NCBI RefSeq assembly: GCF_022669015.1
Contig: NZ_JAKKSL010000002.1
Location: 186,001-250,000, forward strand
Direction: 5' to 3'
Length of the DNA: 64,000 bases
From: Colwellia maritima
GTDB lineage: Bacteria > Pseudomonadota > Gammaproteobacteria > Enterobacterales > Alteromonadaceae
The notes under the pieces: model-generated
Database searches by the model: none
Seen by the model: only the letters and a program-made list of their open reading frames with translations
Told to the model about the DNA's origin: nothing
Position numbers and translations under genes: made by a program
Shown here: piece by piece, positions 49,195 through 58,900 of the stretch
Layout of the letters: each line of letters begins with the position of its first letter
Position numbering within the stretch: position 1 is the first letter of the stretch

Positions 49195-49500
49195 CTAGAT
49201 TATTATGCGTAATTCTTTTTTATGGCGACGGTTCTTATTTAGACGCGACTCAACATAACGTCCTCGATCCTGGTCCTCTTTACGCCTATCATTACCTGCA
49301 CGGCGATCGTTTTCTTGTTCGATATTTTCTTGTTCGATATTAGGAGTAGTTTCTACCAATTCTTCAGGTTCATTTTCTGAGATTGAGTCGTCATTCAACA
49401 ATACCGTTTGGCGATATTTGTTCTTTTGTTTTTTATCTTTAACCAATTGTTTCGTTTGTGCAATATGGCTGAGATAGGTTAAATCGTTTATATACTTCAT
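49195..49500 (-). CDS. Small charged protein with DRR repeats
   Basis: A 101-codon gene for a highly charged, probably disordered protein. The C-terminal part contains NDRRAGNDRRKEDQDRGRY and VESRLNKNRR, a pattern of repeated DRR/NRR seen in small uncharacterised gammaproteobacterial proteins. A short IEQENIEQEN repeat precedes it. Nucleic-acid binding is possible but unproven. It is divergent from the rbgA gene. Confidence 0.6.
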   Translation of the reverse strand: MKYINDLTYLSHIAQTKQLVKDKKQKNKYRQTVLLNDDSISENEPEELVETTPNIEQENIEQENDRRAGNDRRKEDQDRGRYVESRLNKNRRHKKELRIII

Positions 49501-49705
49501 CTAATTTACATTTATACACAAGAGATTTAAGGTTTATCCTTGAGTATACCCCCATATTTTTGATACTTGTATAATTAATCGGCACGTAAATGAAAAAGTT
49601 TAATGTTTAAAGACAATTTTTATTTTAGTTTTCGATTAACCTTTGTACACAAGCTAAACCTTGCTAAAATTCCGTTACAAACTTCGCACAACGTTAGGAT
49701 ATTTC

Positions 49706-50638
49706 ATGGCAATTAACTGGTTTCCCGGTCATATGCACAAAGCTCAAAAAGAAATCAAAGAAATTTTGCCCCAAATAGATGTAGTAATCGAAGTATGTGA
49801 TGCGCGATTACCATTTAGTAGTGAAAATCCCATGATTACTGAAATAAGAGGCGATAAGCCTCTTATCAAAATTCTCAATAAAAGTGATTTGGCTGACCCT
49901 ATAAAAACGGCTATTTGGTTGAGCTATTTTGAGTCTCAGCACAATGTTAAGGCTATTGCCTTAACGACTGAAAATGCAGCAATAGCCAAAACCATTCCCA
50001 ATTTGATTAAAAAATTGGTACCCAATAAAGATGAAGATGGTAAACAGATTAATGCCGTAATTATGGGTATTCCGAATGTAGGAAAGTCAACTTTAATTAA
50101 TACCTTAGTCGGTAAAGCTAAAGCAAAAGTAGGTAATGAACCCGCAGTCACAAAAGGGCAACAGCGTATTAAACTTGAGGAAGGTTTATACCTTTTTGAT
50201 ACGCCAGGGATGTTATGGCCAAAAATTGCTAATGAGAATAGTGGTTATCGTTTAGCTGTTTCTGGTGCTGTTAAAGATACGGCATTTGATCATGATGATA
50301 TCGCTTATTTTGCGGCAGAGTACTTACTTAAAGCCTATCCTGAACGTCTGATGGAACGCTATAAATTAAACGAGTTACCCATACACGAAGAAGATTTAAT
50401 TGAAGCGATTGGTAGAAAACGTAGTTGTATTAAAAATGGTGGTCATGTTGATATGCATAAGGCTTCAGTGATCTTGATTAATGAAATCAGAGACAAAACG
50501 CCGGGTGCGATTACTTTTGAAATGCCAGAAAATATAGAAGATGAAAATGCTTACTTTGCAGATAAAGAAGCTAAAAAAATTGCTGCCCGTGAAGCTAAAA
50601 AATTAGCGCGTGGACGCGGAAGAAAAAATAAAAGATAG
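49706..50638 (+). CDS. ylqF: Ribosome biogenesis GTPase YlqF/RbgA
   Basis: A 310-residue circularly permuted GTPase: INWFPGHMHKAQKEI at the N-terminus, G4 motif NKSD (about residue 59) before the G1 motif GIPNVGKST (about 118), then DTPGM as G3. The C-terminal basic tail (KKLARGRGRKNKR) contacts rRNA. It acts in maturation of the large ribosomal subunit. I chose ATG 49706, which starts the conserved sequence and has TTAGGAT upstream. Confidence 0.93.
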   Translation: MAINWFPGHMHKAQKEIKEILPQIDVVIEVCDARLPFSSENPMITEIRGDKPLIKILNKSDLADPIKTAIWLSYFESQHNVKAIALTTENAAIAKTIPNLIKKLVPNKDEDGKQINAVIMGIPNVGKSTLINTLVGKAKAKVGNEPAVTKGQQRIKLEEGLYLFDTPGMLWPKIANENSGYRLAVSGAVKDTAFDHDDIAYFAAEYLLKAYPERLMERYKLNELPIHEEDLIEAIGRKRSCIKNGGHVDMHKASVILINEIRDKTPGAITFEMPENIEDENAYFADKEAKKIAAREAKKLARGRGRKNKR

Positions 50639-50685
50639 TTTCAGTATTATCATTAATACCCGTAACACTACCTGAGGAAAATACA

Positions 50686-51147
50686 ATGTCAGAAAATGCA
50701 CCGTTAAAAAATACCCAAGCATCAGACACGTTTGCTTTACATCCACAATTAGCTCATGACTGTTTTGAATTAGCTGAGTTTCCTCTTTGTAAATTGTTGT
50801 TATGTAATGATAGTACTTACCCTTGGTTTATTCTGGTTCCAAAAGTGGCAGGTGTTACTGACATATACCAGTTAGAATGGCAACAGCAACAACAGCTATT
50901 AAATGAGTCAAGCTTGTTAAGCGAATTACTTATGCAGGTATTTGAGGGGGATAAAATGAATGTGGCAGCCCTTGGTAATGTTGTAGAACAATTACATGTA
51001 CATCACATTGTTCGCTTTAAAACTGATAGTAGTTGGCCTAAACCTATTTGGGGTCAACTACCCTTAACCCCTTATACAGGAGAGGGATTAGCGAGATTAA
51101 AGGAAAAATTATTACCTAAGTTAGTTATTATCTTTCAAACTACTTAA
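50686..51147 (+). CDS. HIT-domain protein
   Basis: A 153-residue HIT-family protein. LHVHHIVRF (about residue 105) corresponds to the histidine triad but reads H-V-H-H, so the third position is shifted. FPLCKLLLCNDSTYPWFILVPK is typical of the HIT subfamily near this locus in related genera (split over residues 31-52). It probably hydrolyses dinucleotides or nucleotide conjugates. AGGAAAATACA precedes the ATG; it follows ylqF by 47 bases. Confidence 0.85.
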   Translation: MSENAPLKNTQASDTFALHPQLAHDCFELAEFPLCKLLLCNDSTYPWFILVPKVAGVTDIYQLEWQQQQQLLNESSLLSELLMQVFEGDKMNVAALGNVVEQLHVHHIVRFKTDSSWPKPIWGQLPLTPYTGEGLARLKEKLLPKLVIIFQTT

Positions 51148-51267
51148 GTTGTTTTGAATAGAAAATTCAACTATTTAATTTGTATTTCAGCGAGAGTGTA
51201 ACAAGAGTATAACATTAGGATTTTTCTAGAATTATACATACATAGAATAATATTGGGAATGAGGCGG

Positions 51268-51313
51268 GTCTCAATGTTTAATGATGATTTAAAATCATTT
51301 TTAAACATGAGAC
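51268..51313. terminator. Long imperfect hairpin between convergent genes
   Basis: GTCTCAATGTTTAA on the left pairs with TTAAACATGAGAC on the right, with GATGATTT/AAATCATT continuing the stem. It lies between the convergent HIT and TPR-like genes. The stem could terminate either transcript, although no long T-run follows directly. Confidence 0.5.
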
Positions 51314-51358
51314 AGCACTATTATATATTTTCTACCGATTAAAGTCTTACTTTAAGTA

Positions 51359-51880
51359 TTAATCAGACAGTTCAGCTACACTTTCATCGTTTGACGCGGG
51401 GAACTGTTGTCGCATATTGACTAAGTTGCTGCTCGTAATAGGATTGTTATCAATAGCAAAAGCTGCTTCAAAATCTGATAATGCTGCCGTTAGTTGTTTT
51501 TGTTTAAACCGAGCTACACCACGGTTACTATAATTAAGAGCAGTTAGGTACTTCACTCTATCTTTTGATTTAGGCATTGACTCTAAGCTTTTTATTGCTG
51601 ATGTACAGGCTGATTCAGATTTAGCATTGTCATCTGAGTGTAAATAAGCAACACATAAATTCATTTTATTAGCGTAGAATTCTTTTTTCATTTTGTTAGC
51701 AGTCAACTTTTGAATACTTGTCGCTATTTCACCTTTCGTGAGATCTACCGTGCCAACAGCTCCTTTTACTACAGCCACTTTAAATGCTGTTTCACTTGAT
51801 GTTGCACTTACTGTCGCACTACCCATTGTACTTAATAATAAAGTAGTCAATATTGTATTTTTAAACAAAGACTTATTCAT
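51359..51880 (-). CDS. Secreted TPR-like protein
   Basis: A 173-residue protein with a signal peptide (ending SATVSAT) and helical repeats: KEFYANKMNLCVAYLHS, then LNYSNRGVARFKQKQLTAA, then LSDFEAAFAIDNNP, which is a recognisable TPR. Two cysteines may pair. GGAGA fits the second ATG (51880) better than the first (51886). The role is unknown; TPR proteins mediate protein contacts in the periplasm. Confidence 0.65.
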   Translation of the reverse strand: MNKSLFKNTILTTLLLSTMGSATVSATSSETAFKVAVVKGAVGTVDLTKGEIATSIQKLTANKMKKEFYANKMNLCVAYLHSDDNAKSESACTSAIKSLESMPKSKDRVKYLTALNYSNRGVARFKQKQLTAALSDFEAAFAIDNNPITSSNLVNMRQQFPASNDESVAELSD

Positions 51881-52021
51881 GTTCATTTCTCCATCAAATT
51901 ATGTATCCAATCGATACAAGACGAACTATAGAGATAGGGTTAACTACTGACAAACGATTAAAATAAACTCGTTAAGTGAATAAAACTCATGTATAGCTAA
52001 CCCTATGAATATATTTAATAA

Positions 52022-52900
52022 TTAAGTGGAAAAGTTACTTTTAACCCATTCTGCAAATAATGCCAATTCTGGTCGTTCATCCATATTCTCATGCTGAATG
52101 AGGTAATATTTATCATTAGTGAATAATTCTTCGTCAAATAGCTTGATTAAAAGCTCTTCACTAAACCAGGCTTTACTCATAGGTAAAGGAATTAACGCTA
52201 TACCCATACCTTGTTGTGCTGCTCTTGCGACGCCAAACATGCTATCAAATTGAATAATTTGTTTGGGATCAAAATCATCAATACCATTTTTATCAGCCCA
52301 TTGATGCCATGACCAAGGGCGCGAACTGTGCAAAATTAATGGCGTAGTTTTTAAAGCTGAAAATCCAGAGCTTTTTAATTTTTTATACAATTTTTTATTG
52401 CAAGTCGGAGCATAACGTATAGGAAACAATTCATGCACTATATTGGCGTTAGGTTTTCCATTAGCAAGCACAATGGATAAATCAGCTGATTGCGATTGTT
52501 CTTTACTTGATTTAACTGTTTCTAGTTGCAAATTAATTGTAGGGTTACTTTCAGACCATAATGTAAGGCTTGGAACAAATAACTCACTTGCAAAAAATTC
52601 AGGCAAACTAATGATAATAGTTTGATTTTGTTGTTTTTGAGTAAAGTCAGATATCGTTGATTCTAACTGGTGAATTATAGGTTGAATTGATTGATAGAAC
52701 TGTTTTCCTGCACTGGTGAGCTTAATCGTACGTGTACCACGTTTAAATAGTGGTGTGCCTAATTGTTCTTCTAGTTGCTTTATTTGATGACTTACTGCGG
52801 ATGGTGTTAAGAATAATTGCGAAGCGGCATGTTTAAAGCTCAAACATTTTGATGCTACGCAAAATGAACGGAGGCCGCGTATGGGGGTTTGTATTGGCAT
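52022..52900 (-). CDS. LysR-type transcriptional regulator, GcvA-like
   Basis: A complete 292-residue LysR regulator. The winged helix-turn-helix covers residues 5-65 (LRSFCVASKCLSFKHAASQL; TPSAVSHQIKQLEEQLG), followed by a linker helix and the co-inducer domain from about 90. RGLRSF and the WHQWAD segment in the effector domain resemble GcvA/AmpR-like members. The target and ligand are unknown. It is divergent from the Slam-like gene, with about 500 bases between. Confidence 0.88.
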   Translation of the reverse strand: MPIQTPIRGLRSFCVASKCLSFKHAASQLFLTPSAVSHQIKQLEEQLGTPLFKRGTRTIKLTSAGKQFYQSIQPIIHQLESTISDFTQKQQNQTIIISLPEFFASELFVPSLTLWSESNPTINLQLETVKSSKEQSQSADLSIVLANGKPNANIVHELFPIRYAPTCNKKLYKKLKSSGFSALKTTPLILHSSRPWSWHQWADKNGIDDFDPKQIIQFDSMFGVARAAQQGMGIALIPLPMSKAWFSEELLIKLFDEELFTNDKYYLIQHENMDERPELALFAEWVKSNFST

Positions 52901-53086
52901 AGTAACTATTTTTTTTGAGAATGAAAAACTGTAATAGCAAAACTCGAGCCGTATTTTAATTGGTTGATTTATAAGTGTTTGTTTGGGTTTTTGTTTGTGG
53001 CTAAAGACTATTGCACTATAGTGGTGCTTTAAGGGATATTTAATTGCACCAAAATAATATAATTATTCAGTATTTAAGCGGTAAGT

Positions 53087-53112
53087 AAAAAAAGGACATC
53101 AATTGATGTCCT
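53087..53112 (-). terminator. Orphan minus-strand terminator-like palindrome
   Basis: AGGACATCAATTGATGTCCT is a perfect 20-bp palindrome preceded by AAAAAA on the plus strand. Read on the minus strand it is a stem followed by six T, a good terminator shape. No minus-strand gene lies upstream of it (53113-53406), so either an unrecognised small RNA ends here or it blocks read-through towards lysR. Confidence 0.5.
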
Positions 53113-53406
53113 AAAATAAAACAAGTTAATCATATAAAAACGTTTTAAAAATCGGGGAGACTTAAAAACAAGGTAATCTTATGGTTATTTTTTATTGGTG
53201 ACAAACGAGATAAATTCACTTAACAGGTTAGTTATTTTCACCTATAAAGTCGTATTAGCAAACTTATGACAACAAAGTTTGTTTTTTGAGTATTTAATTT
53301 ATTTATAGCATACTTGGGTATTATGGTATGGTTAAATACAAGGACGCTTACACGACTTACTAAAAGCATTATTTATTAGGGTTAATAAAATTAAAGGTAA
53401 CGTTTA

Positions 53407-54729
53407 GTGAAAAAATTATTACTCGTTTTTTTTCTATTTGTATTGATGAGTACAAAGACAGAAGCCAATGCATTTAAAGAAAACGATGCATTCTCACAAT
53501 TAAATAAGCATATTTCGCAGAATGAAAATGATATAGCTTGGCAATATGCTCGAAATCTTGAAGATGAATATTTAGGCGATGCTGATTTTGATTTTCTGTA
53601 TGGCCTAGTCGCGCTTAGGGTGAATGAAAATGAGCGGGCTGTGTATGCCTTCGAGCGAGTGGTAGCCAATAAATCAAATTGGCTAGATGCTCAATATTAC
53701 CTTGCTATTTCATATTTTAAGATGAAAAACTATCATGCAGTTATCGCTATAATAAGTGGACTTGAACAACGTGATAATCTGTCAGATAAATTGAAAAGCT
53801 CACTCAATCAACTCAAACAACGCACTCTAACATTATTAGACAAACAATCACTTTACCTAAATCAAGCGGCCAATATTTCTTTAGGGCATGACTCAAATAT
53901 CAATGCAGGAACCAGTGAAGATAAGATATTCCTTCCTCTATTAGGAGAAGAAGTATTGTTATCTGACAGTAGTCGTGAAAACAGTGATAATTATATTGCT
54001 GTTGATTACCAATTGCATGGTAGTAAAGCCTTAACACAATCGTCAGAAATAAAATTCTCTGGCATGGGGCAGTTACATACTTTTACTAATGAATCTGATT
54101 ATAACCGCGTTATAGTGAATACGAATGTGGAATATATAAAAGAGTTTGATGCTTTCAAAACAAGTATCGGCCTCAGAGTTACTCCGCTTTGGTTAAACGA
54201 TTGTTTTTATCGAACCCAATTTGGTATGACATTAGGATTGAAAAAAATAATTAATGACCGCCGGGCTTTTGCTGTAGATACTTATTTAGGAAAAACTAAA
54301 AATGAAGTTAATGATCTTCTAAATACTGACGATAAATTAATACAAGCCTCGCTACAGTATACTAATGATACATGGCAGCATGTATTATCGATTGTCTATT
54401 CTGAAGAAATTAGTGAATCTGATTTAAGCAAGCATAATGATCGTAAAATTAATGGCGTAAACTATTCGTCGTATTGGGCTATAACCCTTGAAGATTGGCT
54501 TTTTAATACAAGTATTAGTTACCAACAGCAGGCTTACCAATTTGAACACCCTTTTTATTTCGAAAAACGCACTGATGATATGTGGCTTTTGGCAGTAGCT
54601 ATTCAATACCAAGCTTCGAACATGTGGTCTTACCGTTTCAGTGCTAATATTCAAGATAAAGATAGCAATTTATCACTTTTTTCCTATCAACGAGCAGACA
54701 TAAGCTTATCGGCACGCATGAACTTTTAG
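53407..54729 (+). CDS. Slam-like TPR plus outer-membrane beta-barrel protein
   Basis: A 440-residue protein starting from GTG, with a signal peptide ending TEANA. Residues 25-150 are helical TPR-like repeats (FDFLYGLVALRVNENERAV; LDAQYYLAISYFKMKN). Residues 155-440 are an all-beta region of alternating strands, with SLGHDSNINAGT near its start and a terminal SLSARMNF, typical of an outer-membrane barrel. This resembles the surface lipoprotein assembly modifier (Slam, DUF560) design, which exposes lipoproteins on the cell surface. It leads a tandem unit with FecR and giant-lipoprotein genes, likely clients. The Slam assignment is by architecture and needs a profile search. Confidence 0.7.
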   Translation: MKKLLLVFFLFVLMSTKTEANAFKENDAFSQLNKHISQNENDIAWQYARNLEDEYLGDADFDFLYGLVALRVNENERAVYAFERVVANKSNWLDAQYYLAISYFKMKNYHAVIAIISGLEQRDNLSDKLKSSLNQLKQRTLTLLDKQSLYLNQAANISLGHDSNINAGTSEDKIFLPLLGEEVLLSDSSRENSDNYIAVDYQLHGSKALTQSSEIKFSGMGQLHTFTNESDYNRVIVNTNVEYIKEFDAFKTSIGLRVTPLWLNDCFYRTQFGMTLGLKKIINDRRAFAVDTYLGKTKNEVNDLLNTDDKLIQASLQYTNDTWQHVLSIVYSEEISESDLSKHNDRKINGVNYSSYWAITLEDWLFNTSISYQQQAYQFEHPFYFEKRTDDMWLLAVAIQYQASNMWSYRFSANIQDKDSNLSLFSYQRADISLSARMNF

Positions 54730-54738
54730 GGTATTACT

Positions 54739-55950
54739 ATGACATATTTAAAAACAAATATTACAAAGCAGTCCCATCTGATAAAAATTGCATTTGTGCT
54801 GTGCTTTTCAATAGCGAGTATCTTCTCGATTAATACTGATGCAAGTGAGCTAGTTGCAGGTAAAACGATATTAGCAAAAGGCAATGTACAGGCTATTGAT
54901 CAAGCAACTAAAGAAACCAGAAAACTTAAAAGACGTTCTAACATTTTTGATGTTGATAACATTACCACGGGCGAAAAAAGTAAAGCGCAATTTAGTATGT
55001 CTGACGGTGGTTTGATCACATTAAAAGCCAATACAGAAATTATTATCAGCGAATATAAATTTAATGATGAAACGGGCGAGGGCTCAGCAACATTAGAAAT
55101 AGTTAATGGCGGCTTGCGCTCTATTAGTGGGTTAATAAAAAAATCAGGGGGCGATTACCAAGTTAAAACACCTGTGGGTAGTATCGGTATTCGAGGCACT
55201 CATTTTTCGGTTGATGTTGTTGGTGAAAATGTTTTCTTTGGTGTTTATAGTGGCAATATTGACGTTAAATTGTCAAATCAGCAAACTTTGTCATTAGGAG
55301 CATCTGAAGATTATTCTTTTGCTTCGATTAACTCCTTAGGTCAGATAACACCAATGACACAAGCACCAGAGGTAACATCTTTAGGCTACTCAGATAGTAA
55401 TATAGATGACTCAGCTGCCAATGAATCTGATGAGGACTCAGCGAATGATACATCCATCGTCGATGATACCACGAGCCCTCAAGTGGCATCACAAGTTACT
55501 GAAGAAACTGAAGATCTTGAATATGGTAGTGTTTATAACGAATCTGAATTGCAAGGGGTGAGTAATTCACCTATTGCAGAATTATTGTCTACTCGCACTG
55601 GCTCTTTGTCTTATCAAACTGTGATACAAAGTGCGGTAAACTCGAGTGTTGGACCGGCCGCCGATTTTAATATGAATATGGTTGTTGATTTCGATAATGC
55701 CTCAGTTCCAGGGGGAAGCTTAAGTTTTTCAGATGAACAAGGGGAATGGTTTGCTGCCTATTCGGGCCTTATCAATATTGATAAACTTGATCTAGGGATA
55801 AATTTTGCTTCCCATGGCAACAACAAGGCAAATGGAAAAATATTTGCAGCTTTCTCAAATGGTTTAGATGAGATAACCGGTGGATTTAATTTACAGGAAA
55901 CAAATAACCCCTCAGTGAATGCTGATGGTTCATTTAAGTTACAGCCATAA
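54739..55950 (+). CDS. FecR-domain protein with TbpB-like C-terminal region
   Basis: A 403-residue exported protein (signal peptide about 1-36). The FecR domain covers residues 60-190 (ITTGEKSKAQFSMSDGG; TPVGSIGIRGTHFSVDV). An acidic linker (215-265) follows. The last 115 residues, from TRTGSLSYQTVI on, have the pattern of strands MVVDFDNASVPGGSLSF, GKIFAAFSNGLDEITGGF that resembles the C-terminal barrel of TbpB-like Slam substrates. It has no lipobox. It follows the Slam-like gene by nine bases and precedes the giant lipoprotein by 18. Confidence 0.75.
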   Translation: MTYLKTNITKQSHLIKIAFVLCFSIASIFSINTDASELVAGKTILAKGNVQAIDQATKETRKLKRRSNIFDVDNITTGEKSKAQFSMSDGGLITLKANTEIIISEYKFNDETGEGSATLEIVNGGLRSISGLIKKSGGDYQVKTPVGSIGIRGTHFSVDVVGENVFFGVYSGNIDVKLSNQQTLSLGASEDYSFASINSLGQITPMTQAPEVTSLGYSDSNIDDSAANESDEDSANDTSIVDDTTSPQVASQVTEETEDLEYGSVYNESELQGVSNSPIAELLSTRTGSLSYQTVIQSAVNSSVGPAADFNMNMVVDFDNASVPGGSLSFSDEQGEWFAAYSGLINIDKLDLGINFASHGNNKANGKIFAAFSNGLDEITGGFNLQETNNPSVNADGSFKLQP

Positions 55951-55968
55951 GTAAAAAGGTGCTCAATA

Positions 55969-58900
55969 ATGAATAATTTTAGAAGTATATTGGTTATTGG
56001 TTTGCTTACCTTAACAGCATGTGGAGGCGGAGAGTCAGAAACATCAGCAGGTAATGTCGATAATTCATCTAGCAATAGCACTGCAACGTCCAAAGTAGAC
56101 CTTGCCGGTCAGGCGGGTGCTAATTTGTCATCAGCCAAAAAAGTAGCGGGAGTCACATCTTTTGACCGAGCTACGGTAGACAATAGCTTTTCAAATGCGT
56201 CAGGCACGTTAAGACATGCAAGCGCTGATGAAAACGTACAGGGAAACTTAACCTTAGGGGTGACTGCCTCAGATACTGACCAACTTCAAAAAGTATCACT
56301 GTTTCTGCCAAGTGTTAATCGTACTTATACATTATGTGATAATACTTGTTCCACGGCTTTTCAATCTACAATATCAGGGTTTAGTCCACAGCTAGCTAAT
56401 ATGAGTGCAGGACCATTACGGATAGAACTTGTAGTTGAAGACAGCGCGGGTAATAGTGTTATTGTTGATGCACTTAATTTAAATTGGCAGCCAATCCAAA
56501 TATCATCAGTAACGGCAACACGTGTGAAAATGGCATAGTGTCAGTATCATGGTCGGGCGATTCTAATCTTCAACGTTATAATTTATTTGCTGCAACCAAT
56601 CATCTTATCACTTCATCTAATGCGCTTTCTTTAGATAATGGGGTTCAATTGCTTGCTATTTCAGGAACATCGGTCGAGTTTCCTGACAATGATCCGTCTA
56701 AATATTACCATTTACTTATAACGGGTATTGATGGTGGTGGCGAAAGTGGTGTTTCTTCACTTTTTAGTATACCGCGTATTGATGGTGCTCCAAATCTCCC
56801 CCCAATTGCTAATAACGACACTTACCCGATTAACGAAGATGAAACAATATCGGTTAATTTTTTAGATAATGATCAAGATCCAGAAGAACAATTGTTGTCG
56901 TTTGACAGTATTGTGCAACAACCGCTTAATGGGACGATTGAGCTTGATGAATTGGGTAATTTTATTTATACGCCACAGGTAAATTTTCACGGTAAAGATA
57001 CTGCCCGTTATCGGATTGTCGATTCAGAAGGAGGACTATCTGAAGGCGCAGTTAGTTTTGAAGTTGCGCCAGTAAATGATGACCCCATTGCCCTTGATGA
57101 TGTTTATGGTGTTGATGTTAATGGGCAAGTAAGCTCACAAGATAATAATGTGTTATTAAATGATTCAGATATTGATGGTGATGTATTATCTGTTTCAACC
57201 TCCATTGTTGAAAACCCTATTCATGGCACAGTTACCATGAATGCTAATGGTAGCTTTTCATATATATCAACTGATGTGTTATTGGAAAACGATCAATTTG
57301 TATATCAAATATCAGATAATAATGGCGGTGTAAGTAATGCAACTGTCACTATTTTACCTAATGTAGAACTGCTTGCCCCTGTAGCAAAAAATGATGATTA
57401 TCTGATAGATGAAGATACTACATTGCTTGTTAGCCAAGTTGCCAATGGGATACTAGCGAACGATAGTGATCCCAACAACTTTTCGTTTGAATTAAATACT
57501 ACCTTGCTTGTTCAACCACAACACGGACAGCTTAACTTATCGTTAGATGGCACTTTTACTTATATTCCAGACAGTAATTTTTATGGTGTTGATCAATTTC
57601 AATACCAAATTGAAAATGTAGCAAATATTGTTTCACAGGCCTTTGTTAGCATTAATGTGAATAGGGTAAGTGATATACCCATTGCCGTAGATGATAATTA
57701 TCAGGTAATAGAAGACGAAACTTTAACGGTAACTGACGTAATTGGTGTTCTCGCTAATGATAGCGACATAGATAATGAAACCTTAAGTGCAACCATTGTT
57801 AGTTCACCGCTAAGTGGTACAGTAAATTTAGCAGTGGATGGTAGTTTTACTTATTTACCTAATGCGGATTTTAATGGTGTTGATAGTTTTACCTATAAAA
57901 TCACGAACGAGGGAGAATTAAGCAGTACCGGCATTGTCAATATTGTTGTTGATGCCATTAATGATGCACCTACTACGGTTACTGATAATATAGTGGTTGA
58001 TGAAGACAGTAACGTTATTGCTGATGTGCTTGCTAATGATAGTGATAAAGAGGGCGATTTACTTAGCCTAGATTCCGTTGACGTTGACAATGGTACAGCC
58101 GTTATTGTCAATAATTCCATTAGTATTACCCCACAACAAAATTTTTATGGCGTTTTAAATGCTAGCTATATAGTGTCTGATATTCATGGTGCCACAAGTG
58201 TTGGTGATATTGTCGTCTCAGTTAGTCCGGTAAACGATCTCCCTATAGCAAATAATGATAATTTCAATACACGAGAAAACGATGTACTCAGTATAGCATT
58301 GGCACAGTCATTACTAAGCAATGACAACGATATCGACAACGATACACTCACGGTCAATACCACACCTATTATCAATGTAAGTAACGGCAGTTTAGTACTC
58401 AATAGTAATGGTACATTTAACTACACACCCAATATGAATTTTGATGGAACGGACAACTTTACCTATCAAATTAACGATGGTATGGGAGGTACCTCACAAG
58501 CCAATGTTGTACTAACCATTATAGATACAGTAACGCCAAACGTCGCTCCTATCGCGGTAAATGATAACTTTACAATAGATGAAGGTAGTTCGCCGGTTAT
58601 TACTAATCTTGTTTCTAATCATTTACTAGCAAACGATACTGATTTTGAAAACAATCAACTGACTGTCAATACAACGCCTATTTCCAATGTGAGTAATGGT
58701 AGTTTAACATTGAGTAATGACGGATCGTTTACTTACATACCTGGTATAGAGTTTAATGGAACGGATAGTTTTACTTACCAAATTAGTGATGGTTACGGTA
58801 CATCACAAGCAACGGCTACTATCACAATAAACCCAATTAACGATCTGCCCCAAGCCGTAGCAGATACTTACACCCTTAACGAAGATATAACCTTTGAAAG

